Positions 8,631 through 15,664 of a DNA stretch of 52,747 bases are shown here, piece after piece. The first letter of the stretch is position 1, and every line of letters starts with the position of its first letter. This DNA comes from Bacillus sp. AFS037270 (GTDB lineage Bacteria; Bacillota; Bacilli; Bacillales_B; DSM-18226), in assembly GCF_002585305.1 (NCBI RefSeq), contig NZ_NUNF01000085.1, positions 1-52,747 of the forward strand. Direction: 5' to 3'. The notes below the pieces were generated by a model that was given only the letters and a program-made list of their open reading frames with translations, had not been told where the DNA came from and did not search any database. The translations under genes and the position numbers were made by a program.

Positions 8631-9656
8631 TTAAATCGCCTCTTTCTGGCCTAATTTAGATTTTTCGATAAGAGTTGTCAGTTTTGCATATGCCGCACCT
8701 GAATCGATTATTTCCTTGGCTACATCAATACCTTCAATAATAGAACTGGCTTTTCCAGCTGTATAAATGCCGATTCCGGCATTTAATAATACTGTATCAC
8801 GAGGGGCACCTTTTTCCCCTTTTAGTACTTTTAATAAGATTTCCCCATTTTCTTTCGAATCCCCGCCCTTTATCTGGCTGTTATCGTATTGCGGGAGATT
8901 AACGTCTTCAGGTGTAAATATATGACTAGTGATTTTTCCATCCTCCAAAAGGGTATAATGATTTTCTCCCTGAAGAGAAGCTTCATCCATAAATCCAGCA
9001 CCATTTATGACAACCGCCCTTTTACGTCCCAGCTTTTTGAGTACTTCTGCAAAAACATTTAATAAATCCCTGCGATTAACTCCTAACAATTGATAATCGA
9101 GTTCAATCGGATTTGTTAATGGGCCAATATAATTAAAGACCGTGGGAATTTTCAATTCTTTCCGGACTGTCATCACTTTCTTTAATTTTGGATGAACATG
9201 TGGAGCGAATAAAAAGGCGATCCCGATTTCATGAAGTATTTCTTCCGTCCTTTCAGAGGGTAAATTTAGATTAACTCCCAGATACTCAAGGACATCTGCA
9301 CTTCCTGTTTTACTTGAGATGCTTCTATTGCCGTGCTTAGCGACTGGAATTCCGGCACCAGCTATAACAAAGGCTGAAGTTGTACTAACATTAAAGCTTG
9401 ATGAACCGTCTCCGCCAGTCCCACAGTTATCCAGAACATTCGGAAATTTCTGGTTAAAGCGAAGGGTATTGCCCTTCATAGCCCGAACAATTCCAGCGAT
9501 TTCGTCAACTGTTTCACCCTTAGACTTTAACCCCATTAAAAAGGCGGCAATTTCAGATTCAGAAACTTCTTCTCCTAAGATTAAATCAACTGCTTCTTGC
9601 ATTTGCTCTTCAGAAAAGGATCGCTGCTCAGCTAATTGGAGTAGATAGTTTTTCAT
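8631..9656 (-). CDS. trpD: Anthranilate phosphoribosyltransferase
   Basis: Transfers phosphoribose from PRPP to anthranilate. 341 residues, normal length. The PRPP-binding glycine-rich loop NCGTGGDGSSSFNVST is intact, and so is the KHGNRSISSKTGSAD motif. It begins inside the 3' end of trpG with a 29-base overlap, typical of coupled trp genes. Confidence 0.97.
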   Translation of the reverse strand: MKNYLLQLAEQRSFSEEQMQEAVDLILGEEVSESEIAAFLMGLKSKGETVDEIAGIVRAMKGNTLRFNQKFPNVLDNCGTGGDGSSSFNVSTTSAFVIAGAGIPVAKHGNRSISSKTGSADVLEYLGVNLNLPSERTEEILHEIGIAFLFAPHVHPKLKKVMTVRKELKIPTVFNYIGPLTNPIELDYQLLGVNRRDLLNVFAEVLKKLGRKRAVVINGAGFMDEASLQGENHYTLLEDGKITSHIFTPEDVNLPQYDNSQIKGGDSKENGEILLKVLKGEKGAPRDTVLLNAGIGIYTAGKASSIIEGIDVAKEIIDSGAAYAKLTTLIEKSKLGQKEAI

Positions 9657-10239
9657 TTTCCCTCATCCCTTCTATTTCGATTAAAAAGTTTTTTAACATT
9701 TGTTTTCCATCCGGAGTTCCGATTGATTCCGGATGAAATTGCAGCCCATAAACCGGATATTCCTTATGTTTTATTGCCATAATTTCATGATCATCGTCGG
9801 AATGAGCAATGCACTCCAACTCCGCTGAAAGATTACTTTCTTCTAATGTCAACGAATGATAACGCATTACCTCTAATGGAGTACTTAAGTTTGCAAATAC
9901 TTCATTGCCTTGATGAGTGATGAAGGAAGTTTTCCCATGCTTAATGTAATGAGCCCTCCTCACTTCACTCCCAAAGGCTGCGCCAATTGCTTGATGGCCA
10001 AGACATATACCTAGTAAAGGAATGGTCTTATGGAAAGTTTGAATTAATTCTATACAAATACCCGCATCCTCAGGCCGGCCAGGCCCTGGTGATAAAATAA
10101 TCGCTTTCGGGTTCAAATCTTGAATTTGTTCCATACTCAGCTGATTATTCCGGTAAACAACAACCTCTTCACCCAGCTCCCCTAGGTATTGATAAAGATT
10201 AAAGGTAAACGAATCAAAATTATCAATTAATAAAATCAT
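9628..10239 (-). CDS. trpG: Anthranilate synthase glutaminase subunit TrpG/PabA
   Basis: Class I glutamine amidotransferase (203 residues) supplying ammonia to TrpE. The nucleophile Cys is in LGICLGHQAIG, and the His-Glu pair in LQFHPESIGT. It starts on the trpE stop (ATGA). In B. subtilis this subunit is encoded in the folate operon; here a copy lies within the trp operon. It may also serve aminodeoxychorismate synthase (PabA), which sequence alone cannot tell. Confidence 0.94.
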   Translation of the reverse strand: MILLIDNFDSFTFNLYQYLGELGEEVVVYRNNQLSMEQIQDLNPKAIILSPGPGRPEDAGICIELIQTFHKTIPLLGICLGHQAIGAAFGSEVRRAHYIKHGKTSFITHQGNEVFANLSTPLEVMRYHSLTLEESNLSAELECIAHSDDDHEIMAIKHKEYPVYGLQFHPESIGTPDGKQMLKNFLIEIEGMRENEKLSTPIS

Positions 10240-11624
10240 TTTTCACCCTCCAAAAAGGATCTCAACTTGTTTAGTGTTTCCTCATATTCAGACTCTGGAT
10301 TTGAATCGTGAACAATACCTGCACCTGCTTGGATAATTGCTTCACCGTCTTTGATGATCATGGTACGAATCGCCAAAGCGAAATCCATATTCCCGTTTAC
10401 AGACACATAGCCAACTGCCCCTGAATAAAGACCGCGCTTTGATTTTTCTAACGTATTAATAATTTCCATTGCCCTAACTTTTGGGGCACCAGAAACCGTC
10501 CCTGCTGGCAGACAGGCAGCCAAGGCATCTAATGCCGTTTTTTCCGGATGGAGCTTTCCGCTGACCTCTGATACTAAGTGGATAACATGACGGAATTTTT
10601 CTACCGACATATATTTCTCAATTTGAACCGTGCCAAATTCACAAACTTTGCCTAGATCGTTTCTTCCAAGGTCCACAAGCATTCGATGTTCAGCTAGCTC
10701 TTTTTCATCGTTAACTAATTCCTGCCCAATCCGTTCATCCTCTTCAGCAGTTGTTCCTCTTCGCTTTGTACCGGCAATCGGGTTTGAGATTACTGTATTG
10801 CCACTTGTTTTAATTAAGCTTTCTGGCGACGAACCAATGACGGTATATTCATCAAAGTCGATATAAAACATATACGGTGTTGGATTGGTGCTTCGATGCT
10901 TCCGATAAAGTGATAAGGGTGTACCTTGAAACGATGATTTCATACGTCTTGAGAGGACTACTTGAAAAATATCGCCTGCAAGGATATGCTCTTTTGCGAT
11001 TTCAACACTTTTAATAAACGTTTCTTTTGTTGTATCCGATTCAAAACCGCTAAAAGTATAAGGTTCCTCTTCGTAATAATAATTTGGCTTTTTTAATTCT
11101 TCTATCCTTTGCATTACTCGTTTTTCGATTATCGCTGTACTACTTTTTTCTGATAATGGAAGTCCGCAAATTTTTACTTTTTCTTGCAGATGATCAAAAA
11201 CTATCACCTCTTCAAAAAACATAAGATGCACATCAGGCATTTCCAAGCCATTTGGATATTCCTCACCAATTACTTCAAACTCTCTAATAATGTCGTAGCC
11301 AACATACCCCACTGCGCCTCCTATAAAAGGAAAATCACATTCGTCAAATATCCCGTCAGGTAATAGCTTCTTTATAACTTCTAAAGGGTTTCCTTTCAAT
11401 ATACGCTTTGCACCATCACGATAAATAATTTCATTTATTTCGCCTCTAGAAATGAGTTCAAAGGCGGGGTCTGCACCAATAAATGAGTACCTCCCCGAGT
11501 CATTGTATTTATGAGAGCTTTCCAATAAGAATTTCTTTGTTCCGCTTATCTTTTGTAAGATCGAGATGGGCGTTAATGTATCTCCTTTGATTTCCTGTAT
11601 TAAACATCGATTTATTGTCTTCAT
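10236..11624 (-). CDS. trpE: Anthranilate synthase component I
   Basis: Converts chorismate to anthranilate, the committed step. 462 residues. The N-terminal feedback site (KKFLLESSHKYND with the LLES tryptophan motif) is present, as are the C-terminal catalytic motifs PTPYMFYIDF, IAGTKRRG and LPAGTVSGAPK. First gene of the trpEGDCFBA operon, placed after two T-box leaders. The LLES motif favours TrpE over aminodeoxychorismate synthase PabB. Confidence 0.96.
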   Translation of the reverse strand: MKTINRCLIQEIKGDTLTPISILQKISGTKKFLLESSHKYNDSGRYSFIGADPAFELISRGEINEIIYRDGAKRILKGNPLEVIKKLLPDGIFDECDFPFIGGAVGYVGYDIIREFEVIGEEYPNGLEMPDVHLMFFEEVIVFDHLQEKVKICGLPLSEKSSTAIIEKRVMQRIEELKKPNYYYEEEPYTFSGFESDTTKETFIKSVEIAKEHILAGDIFQVVLSRRMKSSFQGTPLSLYRKHRSTNPTPYMFYIDFDEYTVIGSSPESLIKTSGNTVISNPIAGTKRRGTTAEEDERIGQELVNDEKELAEHRMLVDLGRNDLGKVCEFGTVQIEKYMSVEKFRHVIHLVSEVSGKLHPEKTALDALAACLPAGTVSGAPKVRAMEIINTLEKSKRGLYSGAVGYVSVNGNMDFALAIRTMIIKDGEAIIQAGAGIVHDSNPESEYEETLNKLRSFLEGEK

Positions 11625-11651
11625 GTCACAACCCCTTTTCGAAAATAAAAA

Positions 11652-11698
11652 AATCGTCCTCTATACGCGCAAATAGATTGCGCATATAGAGGACGATT
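11652..11698 (-). terminator. Terminator of the second trp T-box
   Basis: Two 21-base arms (11652-11672 and 11678-11698) pair almost perfectly and are followed on the minus strand by TTTTTTTATTTT. This is the conditional terminator just before trpE. Confidence 0.88.
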
Positions 11699-11938
11699 CT
11701 AAGACCGTGGTGCCACCTCCCTTTGGAACAGATCAAGTTCTGCTCCCTCATTCAGATACAGAACATATTCTGTCCGATATCCTATCCTTTTAACGGGGGA
11801 AACCGGGCGTCCCTACTAAGGTTCAAGACACCTCTCACAAGTCCATTCCACAAATTCATTCATATCGGGCTCACACCTCCCCCGACTCTCTGGAAAGAAT
11901 TAATTTTGTGTACTACTCTTGCTCAACGAGTTAATTAT
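11652..11938 (-). promoter_or_regulatory. Tryptophan T-box riboswitch, trpE-proximal
   Basis: The conserved T-box GGTGGCACCACGG is at about 11703-11716 (minus strand). Upstream are the AGTA-containing stem I base (GCAAGAGTAGTAC), the CAGAGAG region, and a specifier context GGAATGGACTTGTGAG in which UGG (11843-11845) is the tryptophan codon. Uncharged tRNA-Trp would stabilise the antiterminator over the 21-bp terminator and let the polymerase enter trpE. Confidence 0.9.
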
Positions 11939-11953
11939 TTTATTTAAAAATAC

Positions 11954-11988
11954 AAAAGGGCCCTCCATCCAAAAAGGACGGAAGACCC
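11954..11988 (-). terminator. Terminator of the first trp T-box
   Basis: On the minus strand GGGTCTTCCGTCC pairs with GGATGGAGGGCCC across a TTTTT loop, and TTTTGTATTTTT follows. A second complete stop point upstream of the second T-box. Confidence 0.8.
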
Positions 11989-12231
11989 GTGGTGCCACCT
12001 TCATTAGCTAAAATTAGCTCACTCAACCGATATCGAAGCAAAAAAGCTTGAATATCTGTCTCTTGTAACGATGAGATCTTCGCCAAAGCCTACTGCCTAT
12101 AAGGGTTCGGTTTGGAGGCTCGGAAGTCCATTCGCTTAAACGTCTACACTGATTTGCACCAACCATCAGCTCTCTTAAGAATCCGTAAAAGTTACTACTC
12201 TTCGTCAACACCTATATGATTTACTTTATTG
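11954..12231 (-). promoter_or_regulatory. Tryptophan T-box riboswitch, promoter-proximal
   Basis: T-box GGTGGCACCACGGG at about 11987-12000. The specifier loop GCGAATGGACTTCCGAG places a UGG tryptophan codon at 12128-12130. The AG bulge element (GAAGAGTAGTAAC) lies near 12195. It is a full leader with its own terminator, in series with the second T-box, so readthrough into trpE needs antitermination twice. Confidence 0.9.
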
Positions 12232-12237
12232 ATTATT

Positions 12238-12266
12238 ATCCTATCCAACTTCACCAATAATGTCAA
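12238..12266 (-). promoter_or_regulatory. SigA promoter of the trp operon
   Basis: On the minus strand TTGACA (12261-12266) and TAGGAT (12238-12243) are 17 bases apart, placing the RNA start just before the first T-box stem I. Confidence 0.75.
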
Positions 12267-12472
12267 GAGATTATTTTTCAAAAATTCAAAATCAAATATT
12301 TTCTTTTGGGATTTTTATTCCTATTTCACTGTTTAAATTATCCACTTCCAATTAAAGGATACCTTAAACTTGTGTTTTTTCAAATGTATTAGCCAATATT
12401 AACATTAGCAAGCAAACATGTCTCTTCGGCGTGGTATGTTAGAGCATAAAATGAAGGCGGGATAGAAGATTC

Positions 12473-13750
12473 ATGGAACATATTGAACGATTAAGCCAAA
12501 AACAAAAGGCAACAAAGAAAAAACACTCGGCAGCTGACCAAAAAAAGCAAGGTGAAATTGCCAAACAAAAGTGGGCAATCGTCTCACTGTCTTCCATTCC
12601 TTTAGTGATGACTTTGGGAAATTCAATGTTGATTCCTGTATTACCTTCTATGGAAAAAGAATTATCAATCTCCTCCTTTCAAACCAGCATGATTATAACG
12701 GTTTATTCAATTGTAGCCATCTTTTTAATTCCAGTTGCCGGATACATATCCGACCATATCGGCAGAAAAAAGGTGATTATCCCCAGTCTGCTTATTGCGG
12801 GAATTGGCGGACTTATATCTGGATGGGCTGCCTGGAAGTTAACGGATGCCTATTGGCTCATTTTAGTGGGACGTGCCTTTCAAGGAGTGGGAGCTGCAGG
12901 GGCAATGCCTATCGTCCTTCCCTTAGTTGGTGATATGTTTAAAAGTGAGGATGATGTTAGCAGCTGTTTAGGACTAATCGAAACATCTAATACGTTTGGA
13001 AAGGTTTTAAGTCCGATATTAGGATCCTTTCTTGCCGGATTTATCTGGTTTTTACCATTTTTTTCATTTCCAGTATTTTGCGCTATTTCAGTTATACTCA
13101 TGATTTTTCTTGTCAAATGTCCCAAGAATGAAGAAGAACCAATTCCATTTAAACAATTTTTTATAAATGTGAAAAAGACCTTTACTGAAAAAGGACGTTG
13201 GCTATATGCCATCTTTTTTATTGGCGGGATTCTTATGCTCGTCTTGTTTGGAATCTTGTTTTACCTTTCAGAAACCTTTGAGAAAGAATATGGAATTAAA
13301 GATCTAAAAAAGGGGTTCTTTTTATCATTACCACTTGGTGCACTATGTTTAGCATCTTTTATCAGCGGAAAGATCATTAAGAAAAATAAAGTATTAATGA
13401 AATGGATGACCTTGATCAGTATTATCCTTGCTGCAATTTCAATTGCTGCACTTTGGTTTTCGATTAAGCTTTGGTATATGCTAACTATGTTTTTGATAAC
13501 CGGGGTAGGGATTGGGTTAAGTCTTCCATGTTTAGATGCATTGATCACGGAAGGCATCGAGAAAAAGGAACGCGGGACCATTTCCTCCATTTACAGTTCG
13601 ATGAGGTTTATTGGAGTTGCTGCAGGCCCTCCTTTGATTGCAGTCCTAATGAAATATGCTAGCCATTGGATTTTTATTGTTTTAAGCAGCCTTAGTGTTA
13701 TAGCCGCAGTCATCACTATGTTCGCGATAAAACCAAAAGCAGAAGCTTAG
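12473..13750 (+). CDS. MFS transporter, drug-efflux type
   Basis: 425 residues with about 12 membrane segments and a long polar N-terminal tail (residues 1-32, Lys/Gln-rich). Motif A between segments 2 and 3 (GYISDHIGRKKV) and a motif C-like GVGAAGAMP stretch place it among 12/14-TM drug:proton antiporters of the major facilitator superfamily. It resembles the YmfD/bacillibactin-exporter branch in general layout, but the substrate cannot be read from sequence. Single gene, own terminator, GGCGGGAT site before the ATG. Confidence 0.85.
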   Translation: MEHIERLSQKQKATKKKHSAADQKKQGEIAKQKWAIVSLSSIPLVMTLGNSMLIPVLPSMEKELSISSFQTSMIITVYSIVAIFLIPVAGYISDHIGRKKVIIPSLLIAGIGGLISGWAAWKLTDAYWLILVGRAFQGVGAAGAMPIVLPLVGDMFKSEDDVSSCLGLIETSNTFGKVLSPILGSFLAGFIWFLPFFSFPVFCAISVILMIFLVKCPKNEEEPIPFKQFFINVKKTFTEKGRWLYAIFFIGGILMLVLFGILFYLSETFEKEYGIKDLKKGFFLSLPLGALCLASFISGKIIKKNKVLMKWMTLISIILAAISIAALWFSIKLWYMLTMFLITGVGIGLSLPCLDALITEGIEKKERGTISSIYSSMRFIGVAAGPPLIAVLMKYASHWIFIVLSSLSVIAAVITMFAIKPKAEA

Positions 13751-13752
13751 CG

Positions 13753-13783
13753 AAGTGCTGAGGAATACCTCGGCACTTTTTGT
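13753..13783 (+). terminator. Terminator of the MFS gene
   Basis: AAGTGCTGAGG and CCTCGGCACTT pair across a 4-base loop and TTTTG follows. Confidence 0.85.
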
Positions 13784-13800
13784 TTTTCGAAGCAAATTCT

Positions 13801-13831
13801 TCGACAAAAAATGCTCCAACTATGCTATAAT
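13801..13831 (+). promoter_or_regulatory. Candidate promoter of the tRNA pair
   Basis: TCGACA (13801-13806) and an extended -10, TGCTATAAT (TATAAT 13826-13831), 19 bases apart, 23 bases before the first tRNA. Confidence 0.55.
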
Positions 13832-13853
13832 ATAAGTGTTCTTTTTGGACAAT

Positions 13854-13927
13854 GCGGGTGTGGTTTAATGGTAGAATTTCAGCTTCCCAAGCTGACGGCG
13901 GGGGTTCGATTCCCCTCACCCGCTCCA
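13854..13927 (+). tRNA. tRNA-Gly (anticodon CCC)
   Basis: 74 bases including encoded CCA. The acceptor GCGGGTG pairs with CACCCGC. The anticodon loop TTCCCAA between TCAGC and GCTGA gives anticodon CCC, reading GGG. The T arm GGGGGTTCGATTCCCCT is intact. Confidence 0.93.
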
Positions 13928-13930
13928 TTC

Positions 13931-14022
13931 GGAGAAGTACCCAAGTGGTTATAAGGGGGCGCACTCGAAATGCGTTAGGACGGGTAACCGTTGCGTGAGT
14001 TCGAATCTCATCTTCTCCTCCA
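13931..14022 (+). tRNA. tRNA-Ser (anticodon CGA)
   Basis: 92 bases including encoded CCA, with the long variable arm typical of serine tRNAs. The anticodon loop CTCGAAA gives CGA, reading UCG. The acceptor GGAGAAG pairs with CTTCTCC. It is 3 bases from tRNA-Gly and probably one transcript with it. Confidence 0.93.
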
Positions 14023-14041
14023 TACATACAGTTCAAAGTTC

Positions 14042-14068
14042 AAACACTTCTTATCGAGTGTTTTTTTA
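14042..14068 (+). terminator. Terminator of the tRNA pair
   Basis: AAACACT and AGTGTTT around an 8-base loop, followed by a run of T. Confidence 0.75.
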
Positions 14069-14082
14069 TTTTTTCTAACTGT

Positions 14083-14138
14083 AAAAAAAGAGGCCTCTTA
14101 ATGGCACGTACCTCTAAGGAGAAAGAACCTCTTTTTTT
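14083..14138 (-). terminator. Terminator of the DMSO-reductase-type operon
   Basis: AAAAAAAGAGG (14083-14093) pairs with CCTCTTTTTTT (14128-14138) around a structured 34-base loop, just past the last gene of the operon. Confidence 0.6.
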
Positions 14139-14146
14139 CGTTGGTC

Positions 14147-15046
14147 TTAAGGATTTAACCATTCAGGATTCCGATCGTGACAAATCGGGCAGCTGTCTAT
14201 TTCCTGATGGAATGTTGAGAAGGGTTTCCCGCAAATTTCACATTCTTTAGTCATAAACGGGTATTGTTGAATTTGTTTCTTGGTTATTTTCTGGTTAACA
14301 TGTAAGGCATCTTCCGTGCATATATCCGTACAATCGAAACAGTTTACGCACTTTTCATTGGCTACCCGCAAAAAACCTGCCTCTAAGGAAAATACTTTTT
14401 GAGTACAGAAGGAAAAACAGAGTTGACAAAATGTACATTGGCCAAGATCTAATTCCACTTGATAGAATTGATAGTCAGGATAATAGCGGGATAGATTCCA
14501 TTCATTTGCTTCCAATTTCCAAACTGCTGGTGCCATGGTTTTTGCAAATTGTTTACCCTCTTTTTGTAAGGAAGTTAAAAATGCTCTCCTCGACATTCCC
14601 TTCTCTTTTCGGTTTTCTAGTATCCTGATTGGACTTTCTTCAAATAACTGTAAGATTTTGTTGGCTTGATAAAGAACATTTATCCAATTTTGATTAAGAG
14701 GGGTTGAACCTGACTTAATAGCGGTCAACCCTCTTTGTTTGTAAATGAGTAATTCCTTTACAGTTGGAATATAAGACTCTTTATAGACAAGACTACCCTT
14801 ATCAAATTTCCTTGTTTCTAAGACACCTTCGATTGCAGAAAGCGGACAGGCAATTATACAATCAACGCATGAATTACATTTCTCAAGATCGATTTCAATG
14901 GATGTCGAAGTAATGATAAGGGCTCCATAGCGACAAGCATCTGCACAAGTCCTACAAGTAGAGCGGAGATGTTTCTTCCTGGAACAATTATTGGTTACTT
15001 TGGCATATCCATGCATGCTTTCAAGCCAATTAACAAGCAGCGACAT
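14147..15046 (-). CDS. Polyferredoxin with internal Tat-like motif and zinc ribbon
   Basis: 299 residues with four Cys-rich iron-sulfur segments (CRTCADACRYG, CNSCVDCIIACP, CTFCQLCFSFC, CVNCFDCTDIC) arranged as two pairs. Between the pairs, near residue 150, lies MSRRAFLTSL, which looks like a twin-arginine export motif although it is internal. The C-terminus carries two CxxC units (CEICG, CPICH) like a zinc ribbon. It is last in the molybdoenzyme operon and probably carries electrons to DmsB/DmsA. NapF-like proteins are the nearest family I can name. Confidence 0.75.
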   Translation of the reverse strand: MSLLVNWLESMHGYAKVTNNCSRKKHLRSTCRTCADACRYGALIITSTSIEIDLEKCNSCVDCIIACPLSAIEGVLETRKFDKGSLVYKESYIPTVKELLIYKQRGLTAIKSGSTPLNQNWINVLYQANKILQLFEESPIRILENRKEKGMSRRAFLTSLQKEGKQFAKTMAPAVWKLEANEWNLSRYYPDYQFYQVELDLGQCTFCQLCFSFCTQKVFSLEAGFLRVANEKCVNCFDCTDICTEDALHVNQKITKKQIQQYPFMTKECEICGKPFSTFHQEIDSCPICHDRNPEWLNP

Positions 15047-15070
15047 ATGATCACCCGCCTCAAGTTTTTG

Positions 15071-15658
15071 TTAATTACTGGACAGCCTTGCATCCCTATG
15101 CGGATTAATGACAAGGTTTGGCTGTGTTAATGTGTCACTAGGCATCCCTTTAATTTGGCTTACCGTGCCATACTTTTTTCGCAGCTCTTCAATGGGGCCA
15201 AATTCAATTGCCCGCATCGGACATGCAGCGACACACACGGGTTCTTCGCCTTTTTCCTGCAAATCTACACAAAAATCACATTTATTCGATTTAAATACCT
15301 TTTTATTGTATTGAGGAGCCCCATAAGGACAAGCCTTAATGCATAATTGCGCACCTTGACATACATCTTGGGTAATTGTAACGACACCGTTTTGTTTATT
15401 CTTTACAATCGCTCCGGTCGGGCAGCTTGGAATACAGGCTGCGTTCTTGCAATGATTACATGAAATGGAAAAATAATAAGCTTTTATATTATGAACAATT
15501 CCCCTCGACGGCTGTTCCACAAAGGTTCCTTCTTCATACGGGTATACCCTGCGAAAATTGATGCCAACATCAAGGTTGTTTTTATCTTTACAGGCCACAG
15601 TACATGCCTTACAACCTATACAAAGACTTTGATTTATATAAAATCCTAACTGTGCCAA
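15071..15658 (-). CDS. dmsB: DmsB-type iron-sulfur electron-transfer subunit
   Basis: 195 residues, four ferredoxin-type clusters feeding electrons to the molybdenum subunit. Cys motifs: CIGCKACTVAC (13-23), CNHCKNAACIPSC (67-79), CQGAQLCIKAC (100-110) and CDFCVDL...CVAAC (127-146). In the third, the second cysteine of the usual CxxCxxC is Ala103, the position of Cys102 in E. coli DmsB; a [3Fe-4S] or altered cluster is expected there. No signal peptide, as normal for a partner carried by the Tat-exported DmsA. Six bases separate it from dmsA. Confidence 0.9.
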   Translation of the reverse strand: MAQLGFYINQSLCIGCKACTVACKDKNNLDVGINFRRVYPYEEGTFVEQPSRGIVHNIKAYYFSISCNHCKNAACIPSCPTGAIVKNKQNGVVTITQDVCQGAQLCIKACPYGAPQYNKKVFKSNKCDFCVDLQEKGEEPVCVAACPMRAIEFGPIEELRKKYGTVSQIKGMPSDTLTQPNLVINPHRDARLSSN

Positions 15659-15664
15659 AATTAC

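Noticed and set aside
11723..11947. 74-residue plus-strand frame inside the T-box region
   Set aside because: Lies antisense to a structured leader with clear T-box elements; no ribosome site.
12023..12211. 62-residue minus-strand frame in the first T-box
   Set aside because: Covers stem I and the specifier loop; conservation there is RNA structure. Not a leader peptide, since the T-box explains the UGG.
13716..14036. 106-residue minus-strand reading frame
   Set aside because: It runs antisense through both tRNA genes; phrases such as VRGIEPPPSAW are a familiar false translation of tRNA-Ser.
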